DNA of 64,000 bases from Himantopus leucocephalus (lineage: Eukaryota; Chordata; Aves; Charadriiformes; Recurvirostridae). A program made the translations under genes and the position numbers. The stretch covers positions 2,417,205 to 2,481,204 of the forward strand of contig RSEF01000012.1 of NCBI GenBank assembly GCA_003993805.1, given 5' to 3'. Under the pieces are notes generated by a model. The model did no database searches. It had not been told where the DNA came from and saw nothing but the letters and a program-made list of their open reading frames with translations. Of this stretch, positions 35,755-48,200 are shown piece by piece (the first letter of the stretch is position 1; each line of letters starts with the position of its first letter).

Positions 35755-36564
35755 TGTTAGGGTCTGAGGAACCCACAGCGATTTATTGTCGTTTACACAA
35801 TCATTCTATCACCCGATGAGCCGTCCCTACCCGGGAAGGGGAATCACAGAAAAAACAAGCAAACCGTGGGGTTGAAATATGAAGAGGTTTAACGGAATAA
35901 GACTAAATAATTAACATTAATAGCACTAAAGAACCAATATTGGCCCCAGTAACAATATAAAATACACAAGGATTATACTGAACCAATTCTATCCACAGGA
36001 AGCTGTGCACTCCAAATAGTGAACAGTAAATGTTGGACACTGTGAGTGCAACTGCTTCTGAAGTAAGGGAAGGCATCAAGGGTCCGGAGCCGGGGCACTG
36101 AATTCTGAGGATGGCAGCCATCAAGGGAGAGAGAGCACTTTGCAGCACACTGTCTAATTTATATTATGGTATGAAATAATTGTGTTGGCCAGGTTGTGTC
36201 AAGTGCTCAGGTCTCACTCCTCCTCATCCCTGCACGTGGTGAGCTCGAAAACACTGAGACCTTGAAACCCACACACCATAGCTGGCTATAAAGTAAATAT
36301 TTTCACAAATTCAGACACTAGAGTCTTCTGAAAGTGCAGCCTTCCCAAATATTGGAAGATAAAATAGTCCTGTGTTGCTCAAACCAGGACACTGTGAAAA
36401 GATACTGCTATGACAGTTTTGAAGATTGCAAATTTTCCTCTGCTGAGGAAAACACTGATACTAGAGTCTAGAAAAGTGTAGTTTTCCCAAAGGTTAGAAG
36501 AGACCTTACTGCAAAGTAAAATTACTGAAAGAGAAATTAATGCTGCGTTGCTCAAACCAGGACA
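35755..36564 (-). mobile_element. Solo LTR, probably of an avian endogenous retrovirus
   Basis: Read on the minus strand, it starts TGTCCTGGTTTGAGCAAC (36564) and ends ACCCTAACA (35755), a TGT...ACA structure of 810 bases. AATAAA lies about 20 bases before the end. It is flanked by ACAAA on both sides (35750-35754 and 36565-36569), a perfect 5-bp target duplication consistent with an ERVL-like or related integrase. A second TGTCCTGGTTTGAGCAAC begins at 36391, so the left part of the LTR is duplicated or rearranged. No gag, pol or env sequence is present. Short open frames inside are not genes. Confidence 0.85.
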
Positions 36565-36569
36565 ACAAA
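36565..36569. repeat. Target-site duplication, right copy
   Basis: ACAAA directly abuts the LTR terminus at 36564. It pairs with 35750-35754. Confidence 0.8.
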
Positions 36570-39500
36570 GAAAGGAGTTTAAATGAAAATCCGTCCTGGT
36601 CAGCTTTACCGCGGCAATAACAGCAAGCCGTTGTATTAGTGAGTTAGTAAGATGGCCCATTTTGATCTCTATAGCAGATTCTTGAGGTATTTCTTAACAA
36701 ATACTGGAAGAAAAATACTTCCTACTTACGCAGTTTCACTCAACCCCCCCCCAAAAGCCTGGAGAAACATCAGTTTCCTGCTAGCAGGGACTAAGTGACC
36801 TCCCAGGATCCATTTCAACCTAAATTACTGTGTAGTTCTGTGTGTTAATTTATGTATGACTGAAGCCATCATTCATGATCTTTAAAGCTATAGTGTCACT
36901 CTCCGAAGGTGTATCTATGGATCTGTAACACAGGGCACTTGAATATTGGGTTATGCTTTGATTAAGGAATTGATAACCTGAAATGGAGCTGTATTTATTT
37001 ATCACAACAGTCCAATCTTGTTCACATCAGGCAGGCAAACTGTTAAATCGGCAAAAGCACTTCCCACCCACCCCCCCGAAAAATAATAATTGCATACTGA
37101 TTAGAATACAGCACAAGATAGAAGAGTCCTGCCATCATTTCTAGGGCTGTTCAGAATCTGTGTTAAGCAACTAGGAGTCTGATCATGGAGTTTAAACTCT
37201 TTCCTTACTTTCTGTGAGTAATGACACATAAATGTGATGGTATTTAGTGACCTAAGAATAAAATCGTGGAGATGTGAGACAGTGATGAATGAATATACAA
37301 AGCATTGGACAGATGGACGAATGTTCAGTATCCTCAGTGGGTATAAACAGATGAGGATTAGATAATTTCATCTGAGGACAGGTCTGCAGCTGTAGAAATT
37401 AAAATACAGTGCACATTTTACAGTATTACATCTCTGCTTGCTGAGACAATGAAGTCTTATGCTGGCTTATTATCAGGAAAAAACAATGTCTGATTGTTAT
37501 TTCTTCACAAATTTTCATGGATACTGATTCTTCAGTAAAGGGAAAGAGATCATGCTGCCACGTTTTGTGTAAGAACAGATGTATTTCCCAGTTGGTGTGC
37601 CACATAAATGGAAAGTGTTAAAAGAGATTGCTGGTAGGCATCCTGCAAACTGAACTTGAGAAAATAGGCATTTACTTCAATGATAGACTGTGATCAATGG
37701 TCAACAACTTCCCATTTGGCTATGACAATTAGGAGTTCAAAGGAGGTCCTTCTGGTTGTTTTAGCTCTGATTAATGCCACATAGATCAATTTAGCTTATG
37801 TTTTCCATCAGTAATTCATAGATTTCCTTCAGTAATTAATAGATACACAGTCCCTCAGCTGTGTACACAAAGCAGCAGGGCAGGGTGCAGTGCATCTTAA
37901 GAGATGCTTACTGTGTCACTGGATGGACTTTGAAAATCTTGAGCTAGGCACTGAAGCTCCTCATGCAGCAGAGAGCTAAGCAGAAATTATTAACACCCAA
38001 AGCAGGGAGCTGCCCACATGTACCTAATGAGAACAACTGAACCAAGGCAATGGTCTTTACTGTTACCTGACATCTTGGACTACTGTTAGGTCTATCGCTA
38101 TTGGCACCATGCAGAAAAGCAATGGTTTGATTCTGCAAAGTAAGATGTGATGCTTACCTAGAAATAGGATTTTCTGCAAGCCTTAAGAAGCTGTTGACAG
38201 CTCCTGCCTTTATATATGTTGTACACCCCCCTTGGTTTGAAGGATGAGAAAATAGAAGGCTGTTACTGAGTAAATAAAAAATTATATACATTATGACATA
38301 TTGTTCTAAATCTAGATGAAGTTCAGATTAACGTTAGTTAAAGTACTAAGTAGCTGGCAGTGTGGGATGGGATGTTTTTTAGAGCTTCAGAGAGTCTTCA
38401 CAGAATTTTGATTCCAGGAACAGAATCCAGTGCTTACTGCTCCATGGATAGAAAGTTAGTATGATGCCCCTTTTTGATGTAGGAGAAAATTTGTGCAAAT
38501 TAGAAAGGAATTATAATTAGCATTAATGTGTAGCTTATCCAACTTCCACAATGATTGCAAGTTATATTCTTCTCCATCAACAGCAGTACAGTATCTATGC
38601 ATGTATGTATGTGAAAAATTATTCTTGAAATATGAAGTCAAATATTCAATGCAATATGAATATATCAAATACCTGTCAAACACAAGGATTCTGCCCAAGA
38701 ATCCAGTCACACAACACAAGACACATTTTGTGGGTTACACAACACATGCTGTGCAAATTGTATCATAAAACCCGTGACGTATCCCGTCATGTAACACAAT
38801 GTGCTAATTGTATCATAAAAGTTGTGCAAATCTCCAAAGTGACAAACAGGAGAAGCATTTCCATGCCTTTGCTTAGACAGCATTAGACTTTCTGTGGCAG
38901 GTGACACAAGAATTACATCAGGAAAATGATAGTGGAATTATGCCTCCCTTTCAAAGTACCAAGCAAGTTGAGGCTTTCAGAATTGCAAGAATATATCCAA
39001 AAGATAGTCAGCATGACAAAAAAATCAGAAAAGCACAGGACTAATCACCCTACTCCATGCAGTTCTCTGTGTAACAATATTACACTCAGCAGTAAAGTAT
39101 TTCTCTAATGCAGGTGGCTCTTTATTCATAACCAGGCTTCAGAGAGTGCTCCAGGTTATTCCAAAGGCTGTTGCAATGTGAAGTCTATCAGCTCTATCTA
39201 GGAGTGGTCCTTTTCCTATTGACCTTCTCAAGCCTTCATGACCATTTCTTTACCTCAGCAGCAGGTGTGTTTTCTTTGTTGATTTATGAAGTTGAAAGGG
39301 AGTAACTCCCTTACAGTGCAGCAGTATGCAAATGTTTTAAAATTTCTAAAACTCTCATGCCTCACCATACTGAATCTATTATATATCAGTATATCAGGTA
39401 GTTTGAAAGCCAGCCTCTCAAACACATATATATATACATCTCTATGCCTGTGTGCACACGTCTGGCTTTTATGCATTTTAAAATTATAACTAAAAAATTC

Positions 39501-40204
39501 TTTGAGGAATATAGGAATATGCATTGGCTTTCATCAACAGAAAATGGTTTCAACTGGAAGACAGTAGCATTTTTGAGGGGAAAAAATGTGGATTTTTTCC
39601 TTTGCTCACTAGCTACATACAGCAAACGCTGTATACTTTAAAGTTGATTTTCATGGCCTCATTAATTTTCCATAAAGGGACCCAGTGTATCAGCAGAACA
39701 ACACTTGGGTCCCATAGAGAAAGTCTACAGAACATATACTGAAAACATCCAGAAATCTTTGTCATCATGCATACGTATTTTCAAGTGTGTAAGGAATAGT
39801 ACGCATTCCGCTCATCAACACAAAATTCTCTGGCTTCAGCAGTGTAAGATTTCCAGGCAAAATATTGAGCTTGCCACCTTCAGGAATCATAGCGTAGATA
39901 GCTCGGTTGCCTCATGCACAGTGCCATACAGCTGAATCTGGACACCTGGGGTACCTTGAAGTCATTGTCTCAGCATGATTCCCTGAGATACTCAGTCAAT
40001 TGGAAGAGGTATTGGCAAAAATGGGTATGGAGGACAAGTGTACCATAATTTCCGTGAATAATGTCAGTAGAATGGATTTATCTTCTCCCCCAGGTTCTTC
40101 TGCTTCCACTAGTCATACAGGAATATGTAAAGCAGCTCAGGTGGTTAGCTTGGAGTCACGTCTTCAGTCCCACTGTTCAAATTTTGCATAAATCTATTTG
40201 AAAG
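36570..40204. other. Intergenic, nothing recognised except a short tandem repeat
   Basis: A+T-rich DNA upstream of PHAX. I looked for plus-strand exons of ALDH7A1 and saw none. The only structure noted is a diverged 50-bp duplication at 38721-38820. Confidence 0.5.
38721..38820. repeat. Diverged 50-bp tandem duplication
   Basis: Two 50-base units each end in ATTGTATCATAAAA (38757-38770 and 38807-38820) and share a TAACACAA/TACACAAC core. The second unit contains GTGACGTATC, a CRE-like sequence. Confidence 0.6.
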
Positions 40205-40960
40205 AAAAGGTGACTCATGACAGGCTCAGTCCCCATGTCAGATACAGCATTGATCTTGGTGGTCTGGAAGAGGTGACAAAGTTTGCAGATTACACTAAAC
40301 CATGCAGAATAGTAAGGTAAGGACTAGTTGTGAATGGCTGTGAAAGGACCTCCTAAGACTTGTGTTTTAAGGACCAGGTCAGGAAGCTGAGTGTAGATAA
40401 ATGAGAGATGCACGTGGGAAAAGAGACACACACAATTTGACATACACAGCAGTGGACACTGAGATGATCATTATAATAGCTAGTCCCATGAAAACACAGT
40501 TCAGTGCTCAGGTGGAGTTAAAAAACAAAGAAATGTTAGAAACTATTAGAAAAAGGATGTAGCCCAGAAAACAAAATTTTCACACTGTGTAAATCTATAA
40601 TGCATAATACATCTGCAGTTTGAATACAAGATACTGCTTTGGTTCCTCTCCTTTCAAAATGTAGAAAAGCAGGAGAAAAAACAGAGTAAAGGGAGACAAC
40701 AATGGAAAGCCTTTAGGAAAAATAAATGAAAGATGACTGAATAAGTGTATGACAGAGATCTGCAAAATAGTGATTGGTGTGGGAAGGATGCTTTGGGGAT
40801 ATTTGTTCACCATCTTACCTTGTAGAGGGAACGTGGGCCTAGTGTGTGGCAGGTTCAAAACGAAGAAAAGGTGGTGGTGGTAACCCACAGCTATGCTGCC
40901 ATTCTTTGTCACAGGGTGCTGTGAATGTTAAAGGAGTTGTTTACATCAGTTCAAAAGGGC
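40205..40960 (+). mobile_element. Old CR1-type LINE fragment
   Basis: Diverged but in consistent CR1 order: GACAAAGTTTGCAGATTACA, GAGATGCACGTGGGAAAA, AAAGAAATGTTAGAAACTAT, AATCTATAATGCATAATACA, TTTGAATACAAGATACTG and TGTGGCAGGTTCAAAACGAA. These correspond to the ORF2 end and 3' region of old CR1/LINE families. No intact frame remains, and the limits are approximate. Confidence 0.75.
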
Positions 40961-41210
40961 TTCAAAACATCAGGAAAAAACCCAACCAAAACTCTATTAT
41001 CAATTCAAAGATACCTTATTATCAGTTCAAGGATACCATTGTCTAGGCAAGAATCTAAGCACAGAATCTGAGCACAGATCAAGTGCTGTGATAAGAACTA
41101 GGAAAGCTTTCTTTATCCATCCAGTGCTTAAACGCTTTCATGGACAGCCACTCTTCGCTGTTTTGGTTAGAAGTCAGCCTGCTCTAGTATGGCCTTTTGT
41201 TCTCCTATGA

Positions 41211-41234
41211 ATGAGAACATACATATGTTCTCAT
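41211..41234. repeat. Perfect inverted repeat (10-bp arms, 4-base loop)
   Basis: ATGAGAACAT is followed by ACAT and its exact complement ATGTTCTCAT. Function is unknown. Confidence 0.85.
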
Positions 41235-42103
41235 ATATATGAGTGAGAGAAAGAAGGACTTCTGTCTTAAAAGTAGCTGTTTAAACTATTTTTGGAAGAC
41301 TTCTAAAATATCAGTCTTCATTACATTGTTAAAAGATTGGGAGGGATAGGTAGTTGTTTAGTTTAGGTAATGAAAATGTAAAAATTGTCAGTGAAAATAC
41401 CGTTTTGGTCACATTTCATTTTACTCCAGAGTTCTCTTCAATTTTCAGGAGACATTAACACCTAAATTCCATCTTCCTTATCTTTCCCTTGAAAGAGATG
41501 GGTTTATTTTTTTCCTGATGGCTTCAGTAGGGCTAGTTTTCAATTTTCAGAAGCATGTTGACTTTTGTAAGGCTATATTTTCATTTTTCAGAAGCATGAG
41601 TAGAATTTTCAGAAAATCCTAGTGTGCCATATCAAGTAACCATTTGTTCAAGCTAGACAAATGCTTGTCTCCTTTTCATGTTAAATAGGTATCTTGCTAC
41701 CTATGCTCAAGCATGTTATATTTAAGGAAGCACTTTAATTTTGCCTATGTCTGTGTGGCCTAGCTATTTGACTAAAAACCAAGGACGGTTTATATACATA
41801 TATATATATTTTTATTTTTCTGCAACAAACTGGAGGCCTTGAACTTGCAGTGGTGAGTAACAGTAACAGCACCATAGGAAGTCAAGCATTAACAAGCTGA
41901 ATATTCAATTTAAACTCGCCCTTTTTTCAGTTTCCTAGAGTTCTGAATCTTTCTTTCAAGCACTGTTGTTTCACCTTTATTATCTTGTGCTCTCAGGGGA
42001 AATGTCTGCTCTGTAAGGTCCACTTGTGTTTCTGTTGTAGTCAGTAGGAATTTTGACATTGTTTTCAACAGCACCAGCAGCTAACCTCTCCCCTCCCCTC
42101 CCC

Positions 42104-42203
42104 NNNNNNNNNNNNNNNNNNNNNNNNNNNNNNNNNNNNNNNNNNNNNNNNNNNNNNNNNNNNNNNNNNNNNNNNNNNNNNNNNNNNNNNNNNNNNNNNN
42201 NNN
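42104..42203. other. Assembly gap (100 N)
   Basis: Exactly 100 Ns. The left flank is a C+T-rich repeat (CTCTCCCCTCCCCTCCCC), which probably stopped the assembly. Open frames crossing it are artefacts. Confidence 0.98.
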
Positions 42204-45200
42204 ACACCCAGAATTTTCACTTTTCTGCCAAGTTGGCTAGGCTTTTTAAAACATTGTAGATTAGTAGCATCCTCAAAGTTCGTATGCTGATCTGTTCCAG
42301 GATGTTTAACTTCAAAGAAAGACAACAACACCTGCTCTCTTTGATTAGGCGTTATTTTTCATACAACTCATGGATAGAATCCTTGTTACCCATGAGAACG
42401 TCTCAGAAAGTTCCTCCATTAATTAGCCCACATAGTTGTGAAGAAACATTCCCAAGGCCAACCATCTGGCCAAGTCAAAACAAAAAGGTCGTACGCAAGA
42501 CCCTATATCAGAAGTTCAGCTAATGCTAATAGATATCAGGCCTAAATAATTTTAATGCTAACAACCTTAAAGCTAACAACTTTAATTTTAATGAAAATCG
42601 CTAAAATTCTAACTACAAGACAACAGTGTCAGAGATTAACATGAAAACCATTAGCATTCACTCCTCTGGGTGCACTCTATTTAAATTTGTATTCATGTCT
42701 GTAGAGATGCTTTAGATACAAAAAAGTCGTGGATTAGTTGGTTAAACAGTGACATATTTTTATTCTGCACTTAAGGAACTTTTAAGTTCCTTTGGATACC
42801 CATTGACTTTTAAATCCATTTTTGACATTTTGCTTGGAAAAGATCAAATAAGCTCTAATAAATCTCTAAAATTACTGATTTTTTTTTCCTATAAGATAAA
42901 ATTTGGAGTTCAGTATCTTGTATGTTATCATGAAATCAGGACATTTTGCTTTAAAATTCTAGCAAGAAGATTTATAGAGAGTCATAGAAGACACTGCAGA
43001 TGCTAGTTTTTGCTACAGAAGTCCCTATCTAATTTAGGAAAATCCGTATTTCACAGTTCACTGCAAGCAATACTTTAAAAGTTTTCCTCAAGGTCTAAGA
43101 CATTACCACAGAACATTCATGTCATAAGGCAGTCATAAACCCACTACAGAGCCTTTCAATTTTATTAATGATTGCTAGCTGGAATACATAAACCTTTAAC
43201 ACCTTGGCAAATAAATGGTGCCTCCTGAGAAAGGGGAGATGTTGTATTTTGTGAGCCCAGTGTGTACATGCCCAGTTACTTCTGAAATATTTCTACCTAT
43301 ACGGTTAGCAATTTCATGATAGCACAATTGGAAGGACAGTTCCAAAACAACAGCAAAATCCCTACCGTTGTCATAGGGTGATATCAGACTACTGAAAGCA
43401 GGCATCTTGCAGTGAGTGGTAGCCGGATGGTTGCACAGTGACATTGAAAAAAAACATTGCAGAAGATAGATAAGGTACGACTGACACATGTACACCTATA
43501 TTATTACATTCCAGTCCTTGCAGGAATAGTGGCCAAAGCTGTGGGGTTAAGATGTGGAGGAGCCCATGGTCGTTCTCTGAAATGGGTACAGAAAACAGAT
43601 ATGATGTGAACAACTTCCAAAGATCGAAGTACTAAGGTAATGTCACATCAAGTCATATGCTGAAGTGTGGAGTGCAAAAAAAAAAGCACAGAGTGAGAGA
43701 CTGGTTACTTGCATACCAGGGCCAGTTTGTAGCCATTTGCAATTATCTGTGCTGGTCTGGAGGGCTGATCTCACAGCAAGGCTAAGTGCATCTGTTGAGT
43801 CACAGGGAGTTTAACAGATAAAAGATTTGTCCGAGAAGCACATCTGTCATAAGCTGGAGATGGAATGTGGAGGAAGGTAATTGGTCAGCAAAAAGGAAAA
43901 TCCCACATATGTTATCAAATTGTCTGGGTAATTTAGTGGTAAATCTAGTGGTGAATGAAGAGCTTAGAGAAACCAATTTGCAAGTACCAGATATTCAGGC
44001 AGGTTTAGGTACAGCAGCTTACACGTATGACAAAGTATAAGATTTGAGTGAGCCTTAACAGTAAAGGTCCAATAAATACACCTAATTCAATGGAAGAAAG
44101 ACTTATGTTTATCAGTCAATACAGCACAACTAAGGCTATTTCTGCAAAGATCTGTTCTATGCCGTCAGATTCAGGAGGAGTCACCCGCAAAAACACATTC
44201 TGATGAACAGTTTTAGAAAGTCACTGAAGACCTACTATGGAGGAGCTTATGCACATGTCAAACTACCCCAGAGAAAAGTAATTTAGGCAAAGACTGGAAA
44301 AGATAACATTTCCCTATAGAAATTTCTATCGAACTTACAACATCTGCTGTAGAGCCACTGTGGTAATGTGACAAATGCAAGAGGGTAAGATATTTGTCAT
44401 CACGTATACATTATTTTATCCTGAACAGGATTCCTGGAAGAGACAGTAAAAGGAGTCAAGGAGTACATCTGTGCAAACAGAACTGCTGCTCAAATCCCAT
44501 TCAGTAGACGAAATATATTGAAAAAGTGCTTGTTAGCCTTGCCATTGTAATGTGGGGTAAAGGACCAGACCTTCTGCATAACAGAAGAGGGAGACAATAT
44601 CACAACTGCGGAAAAAAAGTCTGGTGTGGTATCTTCACATGTATAAACTAAAACTTGACCGATAAAGCAGACTTTAATACAGGCTCTCTATTATGAGAAA
44701 TTCTGCTACAGAGAAGGGTCTGTTGTTAGAGATGTTGTGCAGTGATCACTGAATATCATGCAAGCACTACAAGTAGCAAAACATCTGTGTGTTTAAACTC
44801 TTTTTGGCAGAAAACAGAAGGAAGAGTATAGAAGCAGTTTTCCAAAATATTCTCAGTGTTATCTGAAGCTTCTGTTTACAGTTGGAAACATCTTAAATAT
44901 TCAGATTTGTAAGAGATTTGCATACTATCCTGCACCATAGCTTAATAATCAAGGAAACCAGTTAGAGAGTATTACTGCAACCATGTGGTCTCGCTGTAAA
45001 ACAGCATGTAGAAATTGATTAGCATGAAAATACTATCTTTTTGATGCAGAACAGTTTATACTGTTCTATTTTATGCTATTGTCTGCAGAGGAAAAATTCA
45101 TATAGAATCTCATACTTACATCTAGAATTTGTAAGATGCAGCCCTTCATAATTATTAAGTTTTCGCAAACTGTGAATTTTTTCACAATGTGTTTTGAAAT

Positions 45201-48200
45201 ATCACTATAACTGCTTGGAAGTTACCAATGGTCAAACACAAACCTTAATTTCAGGAATAATGCATAAGTTCCCATGATCCCATACAAGCTGTATTTTTGG
45301 TTAAAAAATCCAAAGAATACAAATACACAGAGAAACTTCAGAACCAAGTTATCAGTATGCATGAAGTCCCTCTGTTTCAAGCTAAAAATATATACAGATT
45401 TAAAATAATGTGAAAATTTAAGTTCTCAGAACAAATTGGAGAAAGTAGATACAAGAGTCTTTTGTCTTGTCTCAACTGATGGGTACTGCTGAAGACACAG
45501 ATGCCTGGGTCTGGGATCCAGGGTGCAGTGACTTCTCAGACTGTACTGCTCTTCCGCGTGTGCACCAATGATACTGCTGGAGAAGCCAGTGACAGTGATG
45601 CTCTGCTAATTCTTACAAACAAGGGAGAACTGATCTGAGATGTGAAAGTCGGAGCAGTGAACCAGAGATGAGGGAGTTCAGGATCCTGAGAGGAGGGAGC
45701 AAGGATAACAGCAGAAATGCAACCCTGGACTTCAGGGGAGCAGACTTTGGTCTCTCCAGAGATTTGCTGGGAAGCATTCCAGGAGATATGGCCCTGGAGA
45801 GAAGAAGCATCCAGGAAAGCTGATTGATTTTCAGGGATTGTGTCTTTAAAGCTCAATGGTAGGCTATCCTGACATGAGGTCAAGCAAAGGCAGAAGAAGG
45901 CCTCCATGAATGAACAATAAACTCACATAGAAACGGCTCATAGTAAATATTGAAGCATTTCCACCTGTTCTTTTTACCATTGGGATCACATGTGTGAATA
46001 AAAAGTAAAATTTTCTTTACTTCAGTAGAAGAGGTCAATTCAAAAAAGTTGCTTAAACTAATTCCCCCCTGTCCCCCCTTCCCCCTTGACATCTTTATTG
46101 AGAGCAATCTCTCTCTAGGATAAAATACAGGACTCAAAGGAGTTCAAGGGGAGCTGAAGATTTCCAAGTGAAAAACACACAGCCTATTTGAAAAAGTCTC
46201 TGAGGAGGAATATTTTCTCCCCTCACTAAAAAAGGAAATCCTCATTAAAAGAAGAAAATGGGAGACCAGTTTTCACATGCTGCTGAACCAAAGACCCGCC
46301 AGTCTGAAAGGCTGACTAACATTTGAGCGGTTAAGTGTATGAGTGAGACTGAACCTGCAGTTACCATTACTTTCCAGCTCTTGGTTAAGGCAAAACAAAA
46401 CCCTTTGCCAAATGGCCTTCTTTGATAGAGCTACTGAGGCTTCTGCTGTGTGGCAGATGCGGCTGCTGCTGCACTCTACCCACAGGCTCTCACGCTTGGG
46501 CCTGGTGGGTGGATTCAGTTTCTGGCTCCCACAGAAACGTATCTCCACCAAAAAAGGACCGTGGGCCAACCGGGTTCATAAGACGAACTGGCTTGCCAAG
46601 AGAACAAAGAAACCACAGAGCAGGATGGAGGGAAGACATGGCTCTCCACCCCTGGACGCAGGACTTCTCCTTGCTGTCTCCAGTACCGGCTGCTACACCA
46701 GCTCAGCCATCTCACCTGACCACTTCTTCAGGACTACATGTGTGGCCCAATGCACTGTCATGGAAGGAAAAGCGAGGAACCTGTAGCAAAACCAGGCTCT
46801 GGTGACATAAGAGCAAGGGTTACTTAAGAAAATGGAGCCTGGAGGAGCTCCATGGGCCCAGTCCTGCTTCAGCGGGAAGCTGGCCTGAGCTTTCCCTGTG
46901 CTGTTAATTTCGATAGGCACATAAATTTGAAAGCCAGGCAAGAGATTTTGCATCTTTGTTTGTGGTGACTTTAGGTGGTAAATTCTTATTTCAGTGAGAC
47001 CTGTGATAGTCCAGGTCCAGTGTGCCAGGGTTTGGAGTACTTGTGTTTTGCGATAGAAGGAAAAGAAAAAGGACTAACCATGCCTGTTGTATAGCTTCAA
47101 ACTGATTTTCAGATTAATGTAGTTCATCCAAGAAATTATGAGTCTTCAGGGTATTGTGTATGTGTCTATCAATAGTTCTATCAGAAACAGTAAGTCACTA
47201 ATGGAAATTTTCAACAGCTACTGAACAGAGTTTGCTTCAGTTGCATTCGTTTTCCAAAAATACCTCATTTGACACTTTTGCTGCTGTGAGCACATCTTAC
47301 AGAATACAGAGCGTGAAGCAAACATTGCAGAGAATGAATTCTACGTGCCTGACATGCTCCAGTGGAAACTAGATGATGCTATACCCATTCAGTTAGGAAC
47401 AAGGAGAACTCTGTGTGGTACCTGTCCAGCTAGAAGACAACCTTCTCTCCGCAACCTTACACATATTTTTGTTAAAAGAATCTCAGAGCCAACCACCAGA
47501 AAGTCTGTCGGAAAATTCCTTAAAAAGTCTAAATGCTCATACAACTAATTACCTTTGCAGAGCTGTGCAAGCACGTATATAGACGTGGCAAGTCAGACTA
47601 AAGGGATTGTGTGTCTCTGTAACCCAGATTTGTGAAATAGACTAGCTTTAAATAAATCCTTAAAAATACCATGTGAATTCTGGGCAGGATCTTTTGGTTT
47701 TGCCAGTGAAAGAATTGCAATGTAGAAACACAACAGGAGAACAAAGTCCGATGTTCTTTTCTCTGGCATTGGAAATGGATGAAAACGTTTCTTCTTCCAG
47801 CTGTCCCCCCTGTGGCGTGCTGAAGTTCACTGAGCTCTCTCCTGTGCCAGGATAACCTTTTGAAAGGCTGCACTGAAGTAACTCCATTTAAGACAGTATG
47901 TTTTGTTTTAGTCCTATGCTCCATTTTACACCTCAGCCCTGCTGGGACATGAATCACCATGCCTTGGAGGGGGGATGAACTATGGTGGAAGGGCAACCTA
48001 TGCCTGCAGAAAAGAATTGTTTTCTAGGTGACCTCAGCCACAATTACCTTAACCTGATGTAGTGGTGTGTAGCCATGGGCTCCACAGTGCTGGTGCGAGA
48101 ACAGGGTCAGGGCTGTATTGCTGCAGCTGGGAGGAAGAGTTGCCCCTCTTGACAGCTCCAGAACTGCAAATCACATGCCAGCGTGGTGACAATCTAGATT

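Noticed and set aside
35903..36660. Open frames (81 and 93 codons) inside the solo LTR
   Set aside because: They lie in or across LTR sequence, match no retroviral protein, and the second runs over the LTR border.
41214..41231. Glucocorticoid or progesterone response element in the hairpin
   Set aside because: The half-sites are 6 bases apart; the functional palindrome needs 3.
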